From assembly GCF_963678635.1 (NCBI RefSeq), contig NC_087065.1:70108630-70172629 (forward strand): 64,000 nt of DNA, written 5' to 3'. Each line of letters starts with the position of its first letter. The first letter of the stretch is position 1. The position numbers and the translations under genes were made by a program. The notes beneath the pieces are model-generated. The model was not told the origin of the DNA. It worked only from the letters and a program-made list of their open reading frames with translations, and ran no database searches. This stretch comes from Symsagittifera roscoffensis (taxonomy: Eukaryota; Xenacoelomorpha; Acoela; Convolutidae). Shown here in pieces: positions 47,802 to 57,499 of the stretch.

Positions 47802-48347
47802 TGTTCCGACTTTCGATACGAAAGTAACCGAATATTTGTGCTCGGGGTGGTTTTTTTTTCTTCAGACAAATTTCGACTTCTTAACTAGCCATTTTTGACG
47901 GAATTTTTTATATCATTCGAAAGGTATTGTTGTCCTGAGCTTAAATTTGAAAAGATATTTCACCTGTGATCACTTTTCGTAAAATTATGAGGGTTTAAAG
48001 ATTGCCATTTTGGCCATTTTGACCAATTTGGGACAATTAACGCGCGATATAATTTGCGCCATTAACGCGTAAGCGGAGATTTAATCCGTCTTATAAATCG
48101 TTCCAAATTGGTTGAAAGAAGCCTATTTGCCATAATTGATTTGTTACAAGGAGCGAAATCCGTTGTTTTGTACTTTATATGGCGTGTGGGGGATGATTTT
48201 CATCGAAAAATTTTCAAATTTTAGAAACAAAGTTTTTCATTTATTTTATGTCATTTAATTTTTTATGTTGTTTATGTTATTACTGCTCAATAAACGGTAA
48301 AATGCAGTCGGAACTTTCAGGGCTTCGCCCTGATACGAGCAGTCTTG
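47802..48347 (-). repeat. 0.5-kb hairpin-ended repeat, copy D
   Basis: On the plus strand this runs from TGTTCCGACTTTCGATACGA to GGGCTTCGCCCTGATACGAG and CAGTCTTG. It has a dyad near the left end (ACTTTCG-ATA-CGAAAGT), subterminal inverted words (GTTCCGACT and AGTCGGAAC) and the perfect hairpin TCAGGGC-TTC-GCCCTGA at the right. Copy E follows 222 bases later in the same orientation and is very similar, so these two are young. Confidence 0.9.
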
Positions 48348-48568
48348 TTTTGTCTTACCCTTGACTGCCAAGACGTTTCACAAACATAATTTTTTCCATT
48401 TTTAAATAAGGTGGATTTACTTACGCTCGCTGTTTTTTTTTCAGACAAGTTATTATTTTTAACTAAACACTTTAACCGATTCTTATTATTCCATCAAAAA
48501 AATATTGAAGCCTCAATATTCATATAAAACTTAATAAAGACTAATTTTTCGACAAATTGTGTATTTTT

Positions 48569-49103
48569 TGTTCCGACTTTCGATACGAAAGTAACGGAAT
48601 ATTTGTGCTCGGGGTGGGTTTTTTTCTTCAGACAAATTTCGACTTTTTAACTAGCCATTTTTGACGGAATTTTTTTATATCATTCGACAGCCATTGTTGT
48701 CCTGAGCTTAAATTTGAAAAGATATTTCACCTGTGATCATTTCTCGTAAAGTTATGAGGGTTTAAAGATTGCAATTTTGGCCATTTTGACCAATTTGAGA
48801 CAATTAACGCGCGATATAATTCGCGCTATTAACGTGTAAGCGGAGATTTAGTCCGTCTTATAAATCGTTCCAAATTGGTTGAAAGAAGCCTATTTGCCAT
48901 AATTGATTTGTTACAAGGAGCGAAATCTATTGTTTTGTACTTTATATGGCGAGTGGGGGGATGATTTTCATAAAAAAAACTCAAATTTTGGAAAAAAAAG
49001 TTTTCATTTTATTTTATTTTTTTAAAATGTTTTTACTGCTGCTCCATAAACCTTAAAAGGCAGTCGGAACATTCAGGGCTTCGCCCTGATACGAGCAGTC
49101 TTG
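48569..49103 (-). repeat. 0.5-kb hairpin-ended repeat, copy E
   Basis: A near-identical neighbour of copy D in direct orientation has the same ends, the same ACGCGCGATATAATTCGCGC core and the same GGCGAGTGGGGGGATGATTT variant of the GTGTGGGGGATGATTT block. The best-preserved terminal hairpins of the family in this window are in D and E. Confidence 0.9.
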
Positions 49104-50543
49104 TTTTTATTTTTAAAATTGACATATAATTTTTTCACTGAAACACGTTAGTTTAAAACTGAAACACGTTCATGTTAATTCAAGTTTCAAAATTGCAATG
49201 CATTTTAGTTTGATTTTTTGACTAAAAAGTCAAATAGTTTCATTCTGATGACAGCGATTGTAATTATTTTGCTGCCATTGAATTGAACGGCTTTTTTTGT
49301 ATTTCAGCCGCTTCTATAGAATAAATTTTTGGTTGAATTTCCTTTTATATCCATGAAGATGAAGAATGGATTTGAAATCTTTATTGAAATGTTGATTCTC
49401 ATTGGTAATAATAATTCTTTGATTCAATTCTCCCAAATCCGCTCCCAAGAGTGTTCCAAATTTAATTTACAGAGGATCAAAAAATCTTTTAGATGGGAGA
49501 GATAAGAAATGCTTTTGATATTGGAATAGAATTCTTGTGGCATCAGCAATCGCTCTCAGTATTTTCAACAGAAGATTAGATTGAAAAATTAAGAAATGTC
49601 AGCCTAAAATTACATTTCTCTGTCAAAGAACTTTGGTTACTTATTTCTGTATTTAGTATTTTGTCAATTATAGTTTGAGTAGACGGCGTAGATTTGTAGA
49701 ATAAAGATCATGCGTTTTCTGTCTTCCAAGTGTTCCATTGGTTGTTTTTTGAAGAGCTGCGCGGCAGTCCCTGCATTCCCAGCTTAATCCCTGACTCGGT
49801 ACAACAATAAAATGTATCGTGGCACTAAACAAGATTCCTTTGATTTACCCTTATTGGCAGCTAGTATTATAAATCTATTTTTTAATTACCTGGGTTTCAA
49901 TTGCACAAATGGATTCATTTCTCGAAGAACTAAATAACGGAATCTGATGCTTATAAAGGAAGAAACCCCGAATTCAGAAACTGGTTTTGACTATTTTGCA
50001 AAGTTCCTCCTCCCCCCCTCGAACTTGAGTTCAAGTTGTTATAATGCAAAAAAATAATGCATTTGGTTTTACGATTTGGAAAAACTCGCCACGCATAAAT
50101 AAATAGCGTTACGTTTTCAAAATTATGAAACAAAACTTCAAAGCGCTCATAAATTAGTGCAGAGCATGGCCAAATTGCCTGTTTTCAAACTTCCAGATTT
50201 TTTCAAAAAAAAGATCGGATATCGAATGTCTTTTTTACGTTTTGATTCGGGGAGTCGTTATTTTCAATGGGATGCAATATATATATAAAATTATTATTTC
50301 AATAATCGCAATTTGCCTGAATAAAAAACCACACCAAGCATAAATATTCAGTTTTTTTGAGGTCGGAACAAATACGTGAAATGTAGGGGAAAATGGAAAA
50401 GAGGCATCGTTTCAGGTTTTTTAGAACTTCCGATTTTTAAACTAGCCATATAAATACCTTGAATTTTTAATAGTTTTTGTTTTTCTTAAAAAACACTTTT
50501 TTCCTATTTTATTCTTATGCATTTCAGTTTTTAGCCTACTTAC
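49104..50543. other. Intergenic DNA, nothing assigned
   Basis: This is A/T-rich unique-looking sequence. An ATG frame at about 49811-49936 (41 codons, MYRGTKQDSFDLPLL) is too short to call. A GAGGGGGG-type run lies near 50010 on the minus strand. No exon borders were paired. Confidence 0.4.
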
Positions 50544-51029
50544 TATTCCGACTTTTGAAGAATGTGCGGAAGATTTAAGCTGAGATTGGTTTTTTTTATT
50601 CAGTCAGTTTTCCATTTATTAACCAAGCAGAACTTGTGATTTTGTCTGAGAGATTTTGTTAACTTAAGCTCAAATTCAAAAAGATTTTTCGCCAGTGATT
50701 GTTTTTTGTAGCGTTACAGGGGCTCAAAAATTGCTAATTTGACCATTTTGGGAGAATTGAAGTGCAAAATATTGCGTGCTTATGATACCCGTAAGAAGCA
50801 AATTAATAATTTTTAAGTTGAATTGAGGCCTGCAATTTAATCCTAATATTGAAATACGAGACGCTGAAACATCCTCAGTTTATTACATGCAGGGAGATAA
50901 AATGAAAAAATAAACAAAAAAAATTTTTTTTTCTATTGTTTTGTCAATTACTTAACCAAAAACTACTTTTAAATTGGCTTTAAGTGCAGTGGATTGTTCA
51001 AGGCTTGGCTTAGCATACGAGCAGTCTTG
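50544..51029 (-). repeat. Diverged 0.5-kb hairpin-ended repeat
   Basis: This starts ATTCCGACTTTTGAAGAATG and ends AGCATACGAGCAGTCTTG. It keeps TTTTTTATTCAGTCAG, CAGTGATTGTTTTTTGTAGC, AATTGAAGTGCAAAATATTG and AAGGCTTGGCTTAGCATACG, all matching copies D and E in order but with many changes. The terminal hairpin is destroyed. It is an old member of the family. Confidence 0.65.
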
Positions 51030-51119
51030 TTTCTTTTCAATTCATTTCAAATACCAAATTAAAAAATGAATTTTTAAAAACCAAAAACCGCAGCAAAAAA
51101 TTGTGGTTAAAAAATGCTT

Positions 51120-51430
51120 TCTGTGGAGGGGTGGGGGGGGGGGGGGGGGGTTAGTTGAAAAGTTATTTAGGCCGGCTTTGAAAAACTGAAGAAATGCTGT
51201 TTTTTTGACATTCTTTGAAAAATTTTCACAAAAATATTGCATTTTTTGGGTGCGCGCTCCTCCTTAAGTTTGATATCAGTCAAAGGGGCACTTAAAAAAA
51301 GCTGTAGTTTGTCGGTCAAAAATGAAAAATGCAAGTCGCAAAATAAAACCAATGAGATACCTTTAAGTGATGAGGGGGTCGAAATCCTTGTGAGATGGTT
51401 GAAAACCCCTCTTCAAATCCGCCCCTGATA
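51120..51430 (+). repeat. G run and composite dispersed repeat, copy 3
   Basis: A run of G (about 51131-51150, one interruption) precedes TTTTTGGGTGCGCGCTCCTC, GATATCAGTCAAAGGGGCAC and a GGGGTCGAAATCCTTGTGAG end, the same plan as the composite repeat at 32.5 and 56.3 kb with a worn B-box-like word. The 63-residue plus frame here is part of the repeat. Confidence 0.6.
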
Positions 51431-51714
51431 AAAAGAGTCTTTTTTTAGAAAAAATTATTTCTCATCATCGCATGATATGTTATTTCAAAGCTTTTTTCAG
51501 AAAGACAGTTGTGTTTTTCAAGAAGAAGTTAACATGGAGATAATTAGTTTAAAAAATTTTTCTGAAACATTTTTTTTTCATCAAAAGATAAATAAAGGTC
51601 CTTGTAATTTTGTGTTTCAAGAATTTGCCAATAACTAAGAAACAATAGTGCTGCTATTTGTAATTTTTCACACTACCCTTTCGAATTTACCGAGTGAATT
51701 TTTGGCCCAATTAT

Positions 51715-52100
51715 AACCCGCAGCGGAGTTTCGTGGATAATAACCGATTAAAATGGGAAAAATGTCTAAAGTGTTGTTATTGAAGTGTTGAAATTTAGAC
51801 AACGTAATCGATTATGTGGTCATTAAAATCGATTATTTTTGAAAAACTAAAAACCAAAATACAATTTTTTTTCTCCTTTTTAAACGCTTATTTTATCAAC
51901 AAAAAATCCCTTAAAAACATTTTATTTCGCTTCAATCCATTGTAAGAGAAACGCAAGCTTAGAGATGTAAATACAAAAAATCTTCCTGAACACATGCAAA
52001 TATAAAACAACATACATAAAAATAAAAGTACAATTTATATGTTTATCTAACATACAAAACCCTGATTCTGTGTCTCAAATTGTCTTTTTCGTTTACAGCA
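51715..52100. other. Small TAATCGATTA cluster and A-rich DNA
   Basis: CGCAGCGGAGTTTCGTGGAT, AATAACCGATTAAAATGG and GTAATCGATTATGTGG repeat, in the same order, text from the field at 7255-7390 (CCGGAGTTGCATGGATAATA, GTCTAAAATGTTGTCATTAT, TTTAGACCACAAAATTGATT). So the palindrome-rich DNA contains true dispersed repeat units, not only a biased word. No gene. Confidence 0.55.
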
Positions 52101-52188
52101 ATTCATTTGAAAAGTTTTTCATATCATGTTCATCTTTAAATTCCCCATTGAAGACTGCTTCCAATGAAAATTTCTCCAGAACCATTGA

Positions 52189-52316
52189 CCTCAGCGGGCA
52201 TCGGGTAGGAGAAACAGTGACCTCAGCGGGCATCAGATAGGATAAAGAGTGACCGCAGCAGGTATCAGGTGGGGACACCAGTGACCTCAGTGGGCATCGG
52301 GTAAGAAAGTTCGGGC
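52189..52316 (+). repeat. 32-bp minisatellite, four units
   Basis: Four consecutive 32-base units start with CCTCAGCGGGCATCGGGTAG or variants (CCTCAGCGGGCATCAGATAG, CCGCAGCAGGTATCAGGTGG, CCTCAGTGGGCATCGGGTAA). Inverted relatives of the GACCTCAGTGGGC core occur at about 53025-53090 (GCCCACTGAGGTCGC). Confidence 0.85.
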
Positions 52317-52369
52317 CGTTCGGGTCCAATCTGCGAGTAAAAAAAATAATCACGGAAAAGGGAAAAACA

Positions 52370-52800
52370 GACAATAAGGGGCAAACATACAGACACACAT
52401 AAGGGCCTAAAAACAGACAACCATAGGGGCACACATAAAGACACACATAGGGGCTCCCATGCAGACTCATTTAGGGGCTCACATACAATTGCACACATGT
52501 GGGGGTACACATACAGGCACAATGAAGGGCCAATTTACGGACACACATAAAAGCACATATACAGACACACATAGGGGCATATTTACAGACAAGCATAGAG
52601 CACACACAAGGACACACATAGGGGAACACATACCGACATACAATGGGGCACAAGTACAGAAATACAAAGGGGCCCTCATCAGGACACACAATAGGGCACA
52701 CATACAGATACACATATGGGCACACAAAAAGACACAGATAGGGGCACACATGCAATCGCACGTAGGGGCACACATAACGTCACATAGGGGAGTGTCGGAA
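52370..52800 (+). repeat. Minisatellite of GGGGCACACATACAGACACA type
   Basis: About 16 imperfect units of roughly 26 bases, each with GGGGC(A/T) followed by ACACATA and ACAGACACACATA, fill this stretch without interruption. The antisense frames read it as repeated VCPYVCLYVCP-like peptides and the sense frame as repeated THTGAHIQ-like peptides. Because the unit is irregular and all six frames are similarly biased, these are by-products and not genes. Confidence 0.85.
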
Positions 52801-53019
52801 CAAAAATAAACAAAATACAGTCCTGTTGCAGCCAGAGATCTTCGAAAACTATCAAAAATCATATTGATTAGAAAAAAAATCGACCACAAAAATGGAAAAA
52901 AAAGTTGATTTTTTCTCCTAAAATATTTCCCTGCTTCTTTTCTTTTTTTTCTAATGAAAGATAAACTCCAACCGATATCTGAAAATGGAACTATATAAAC
53001 TTAGTAAAGCCTTACACTG

Positions 53020-54790
53020 GATGACGTACACGGCGCCCACTGAGGTCGCTCCCTCTTTGACACAACGCCCATTGATGTCACCTCTGCTACTCGACTCCCA
53101 CATAGGTCACAGTTTGTTTTACTTGACTTTTTTTATTAGCAATAACGAACAATAACGATCAAAAAGTAGTAAAACAGTAGTATTATCTAGAACTGATGAA
53201 TGGGGCACTTAAATACTATTAGGAAATTAAATTTAAAAAAAGGTCTATACTGATGCCCCCATTTCAATACTTGTCTTATTTAAAAAAAAATTATTAAAAA
53301 ATTCTTGTGGGCGCGAAATTGTTTCTACTTAAATGAGCAGACATAAATCATTATTTTTTGAAAGTAAAATAGGGAGCACGAAACATTGACACAAAATTTG
53401 ATAAACATTGTAGCCCCCTCTAGTCTAGATTGTAATATTGGTTCAGACTTTGACCCAAACTTAACGCAACTCTTTTCTCGCCACTCCGTGTTGTTGCCCC
53501 TTATAACGGGTCAGCGCTTTCGGTTTTAACGAAAACAGGCTAAAAAATTAATGAAAAATATCAAATTCTCGGAAAAAAACTGTAAAACCCTGGAATCGAG
53601 CAAAAATGGAGGTTTCACAAACTTTCTAACGTCGCAGAAAGTTTTAAAAATTCCGCTCTACGTTTTGGTCTACAGCTGAAAACAATTCGCTTGGACGGAC
53701 AGTAATTATGGCAAAGAGTTTTCTGAATCAAAAACACTTTTTGTTTTTCAATTTTTTTTCAGTTACGTAATACAATCCCGCCAAGAAAGTAGAACTCAAA
53801 TCTAATGATTTTAAAATTTTGCGAAAACATTAACCATAATAGCTGCTCGCCCAAACAATTAAACCAATTAAACATTTCCGAAAACCAGTGTTACGGGTTA
53901 AGCAGGAGAGGACAGATGATCTGATCGGACCGTGGAGAATTTTAATTAAATGTAATATAATAACTTCACGAATTAGTCAATCGAATCTGTCATAGATAGA
54001 CAACTGAATAACCATAAAATAACATGTTTTATCTCAATTAGTTTTTTTTCTGAGGTCGCACATTTCAAAAAATCAAAAATTTGGAAAAAAAACTTTAAAA
54101 AATTAGCTTGCGAGAAGAATTATTTATTTCAAATTAAACAAGTAATATTATAAAAGTTATTCTAAAAAGTTAATCGAAGAATATAATCAATTAAAAATGG
54201 CTTACTTTGCTACGAAAACAAGTTTCTTTTTTCAAAAATAATCGATCATAATCGATTATATTCGGATTTCATTGATTACAGAAATAGTGTCACGATTACA
54301 GAAATAGTATAAGCGGTTACTTTTAAAATTAATTAAAACTGACAATGAAAAACCAATTTAATCGATTATGATTATTTATGGAATTCCGGTGATAGAAAAC
54401 ATGGAGGCAAGCGCAGCGCGATCTGGGGAAAAATATTTTTAAAAACTTTCAGAAAGTTTTGGATTCTCAGCCGAAAATCGTTGTCAGCAAAATTATCAAC
54501 GAATTTTGAAAGCAAGTGCTCGGTAATTCAATTTGGCAGTTTTGCATATATAAACAGCGTTGAACAGCAGATGCAATTTGACTTGTTACAATTTTGTTCT
54601 TTGAATAAAATCATCATTTAATCAGACACAAATTACACCTCATTTGAATATATTGGAAAATCGGCCATTTCAATTCTAAAAAAAATCAACTGGCTGTAAT
54701 TCTATAAATAATTCCAACTCAAACAGTCACGGGACATAAAAAATTAAATTCTTGTTTTCAACGAGCAACTGAAACAACTTGGCCACATTT
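53020..54790. other. Intergenic DNA with repeat fragments
   Basis: About 53025-53095 carries inverted copies of the 32-bp minisatellite core. About 54236-54375 is a small cluster of AATCGATTATA words. I see no exon. The rest is A/T-rich. Confidence 0.4.
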
Positions 54791-54794
54791 TTTT

Positions 54795-55005
54795 GATCAG
54801 ACGATCGCGATCAAATATTCGTATTGCCAGACAGCCGCGAACGAAAATGGATACTTTCAGACCACCGCGGCCAAAAATTGGTATGGTATTTCCAAACTTT
54901 GCGAAGCAATGTGTCCGCGACCGGCGCAACCAAAGAAAAATTAACCGCGACCGGCACGACCGAAATGAAAGTTACCCGCGACCGGCGCGACCGCGGAAAC
55001 TTTAA
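54795..55005 (+). repeat. Degenerate CGCGACCG minisatellite
   Basis: Words such as CCGCGACCGGCGCGACCG, CCGCGACCGGCACGACCG, CCACCGCGGCCAAAAATTG and CAGCCGCGAACGAAAATGG recur about every 35-45 bases. The tract is rich in CG dinucleotides in otherwise CG-poor DNA. Overlapping frames rich in Arg are shadows of it. Confidence 0.65.
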
Positions 55006-55099
55006 CGGGGTCCAGGAAAATAACCGAGTCCAGCTTTGCGATTTATGATATGAAGGTTTGCGATTAAAAAAATATATGTTTCATTCGTCCTGAGATAGG

Positions 55100-56235
55100 C
55101 TCCCGCACTGACAAAAACGGATTAGAATCGATTTTAGTATGAAAAAGTACGTTGATTAAATGTAGATCGATTTTAGTATGAAAAAAGTACGTTGATTAAA
55201 TTTAGATCAATTTTATTATGAAAAAAGACGAAGGTTAAATAAAAAAGACAGAGATTGATTTCAATCGATTTAAAATCGATTTAAATTGATCTTAAATCCC
55301 AGTAAAAAAAATGATCCAAATCGATTTTAGATTAATTTAATTGTATTTTTTCCAGTCTGAATTTGTTTTTATTTTTAAGGGGATTAAAACGGATCGATTT
55401 AAATCATTTTTTTTAATCGAGATTTATCAGTTTTGAGTTTTTATTGCATTTATTCATTGCCGATAATTTTTTATCTTACATCCATAGCGTATTGTACTAT
55501 GAAAAAGACCAAATAAAAAGACCAAAATATCGATAACTTCTATGAATTTCTTGCATTTTTTGAGTTCAAAAACTGATCTATTTTGACCTTTTTCTTGATA
55601 GTTTTATAAGTTTTGCCCACATTGTGACATATCTTCATAATTTTCTATGATTTAGTTGCACAATAATGAGATCAAATTTTAATTTATTCTGACCCTTTCC
55701 TTGTTTGTTACATAGGATTTTGCAAAACGTGATTTATCATAATTTTCTATAACTTCATTGCCTATTTTCGAGCTTAAAATTTGATTTATGTGGATCATTT
55801 TATTGAATTCTATAACATCTGGCACGAGTGTTTACATTTGAAAATCGAGAATAAAAAATTCCAACAATTTTTTTAAAGGGTATGTTTTTTCGCCGTGTTA
55901 GCAAAAAAATTGATTTTAGCGAGTCTGAAAATCCAATCAAATCGATTTAACTCGATTTTTATGACACTTAAATTGATCCAAAATTGTCAAATAAGATCGA
56001 TTTAAATCAATTTAAAATGGATTTAAGTGAGTTTCGGATGAATTTTAGTGAGTCGGAAAATCCATCCAAATCGATTTAAATCGATTTTTTAGACACTTAA
56101 ATTGATATAAAATTTTCACAAAGATCGATTTAAATCGATTTAAAATCCATTTAATGTCGTAAAATGTACAGTGTTAATCGATTTGGATCGACTTAAAATC
56201 GATTTAAAATCAATTTAAATCCATCCAAAACCATT
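55100..56235. repeat. Field of AAATCGATTTAAA-type words
   Basis: GATCGATTTAAATCGATTTA and close variants are repeated dozens of times at irregular spacing. Two direct units near 55130-55200 (AGATCGATTTTAGTATGAAAAA) show local tandem growth. The AGTGAGTCGGAAAATCCATC block near 56040 repeats AGCGAGTCTGAAAATCCAAT near 55920. It shares the ATCGAT core with the field at 5.2-7.8 kb but has TTTAAA linkers in place of TTATAA. No gene. Confidence 0.7.
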
Positions 56236-56264
56236 TTTGTCAGTGCGGGTCGGTAAATTTCGAC

Positions 56265-56665
56265 GGACGCGGATTTTCGAAAAATTAAAAAAACAACTTT
56301 GTCGATCTTTTTTAGATCGACCAAATTGATTTTCTGAGCTCTCCCAAATCACTATAAAGATCCTAATTCGTTGAAATTTTCTTCGCCGAAGGCAAAGTTT
56401 TGAAAAAACAGGCCAAAAAAGCGTTTTAGACACTTTTTGAAATTTTTGATTTAAAAAAATCGCCGTTTTTTTTGACGCGCGCTTCCCGTTCAAAATTAGT
56501 ATATATTGGCGCCAAAGGCGCGTTTAGAAAACTTTTAGGGTTCGGCAGTCACAAATGGATATCTCAAATTAGTAAAAAAAAAAGGGACCCTTTGGACCGG
56601 CAGGGAGTCGAATCCCTGAGGGAAGCTTCCGCTCCCCCCCTCCGCCCCCCTAAATCCCCTACTGT
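56265..56665 (+). repeat. Composite dispersed repeat, copy 4 (most complete)
   Basis: Landmarks in order: CCAAATTGATTTTCTGAGCT, CTTCGCCGAAGGCAAAGTTT, GACGCGCGCTTCCCGTTCAA, AGTATATATTGGCGCCAAAG, CAAATTAGTAAAAAAAAAAG, and GGCAGGGAGTCGAATCCCTG with a GAGTCGAATCC word close to a pol III B box, then a C-rich end. This copy joins the halves found separately at 35.4 kb and 32.5 kb and defines a unit of about 400 bases. It is preceded by the AAATCGATTTAAA field. Confidence 0.7.
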
Positions 56666-57499
56666 TATACAGTATATTTAATTAGTTTCTACGTTTTTCC
56701 AGACGATTGGTATGAAATTTAATTAAAGCGCACTTTTTTCTCTTGCCTCTTTTGCCTCGTGTTTGTGGATGTGATCACGTGACTTATAGGCATGGGCCTG
56801 GCTGTACCGCATTAGTATAATTACTACGAACTACTCATAGAAAAAAAAAATACCTATCTGAAAGAAGCATTTCTCATCTTTTCATCATTTTAAAGTCACC
56901 AGCTAAGGTCCGGTTTTTCTATATTACCAGACACGAAAAAAGCCGGACCTGTTAAAAACATATTGCATGGAGGGAGATTACTGTATTAGGACACATCTTT
57001 TTGTTTGTACTTATCAAGTCCTTTCAGTCTTTTTCTTATTGATAATTTATGCCATTTCAATTCATTTGCAAATAGAGAAACGATCTATTTTTTGTTGAAA
57101 AAATTATTAAAGTGAGTTTCATCTAAGATAATTTTTCAATAAAAAACTGAAATCCCTTCGCAATTTCTCAAAATGATTTGAAATAGTATCGATCAAAAAA
57201 TTGCTCCGAGCTAGTAATTTATGCAAATCTGTACCACTAAAATGCTATTTGAATAATCTCCTCTATACTTTTCAGTCAATGTTACTGAGAAGGAAATGAC
57301 CTTTTTAGTTGCTATTGGTTTATTCCGAGTTAGCCCTTGAATAAAAATCTTTACCGACCTGTTACCTTTTATTTTCGTGCTTAATTTGTTTAAAAAACTT
57401 CCAAATTTAATTGTCCAAAAACAAAGCAATCAAACTAAAAACTTACAACCTTGATTATAATTACTTATCACCGTTTTACGCTTCATTATACAATAAAAA

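Noticed and set aside
52093-52889. Antisense Cys/Val/Pro-rich and sense Thr/His-rich frames
   Set aside because: All arise from the CA/GGGG minisatellite; several frames are open with the same simple composition.
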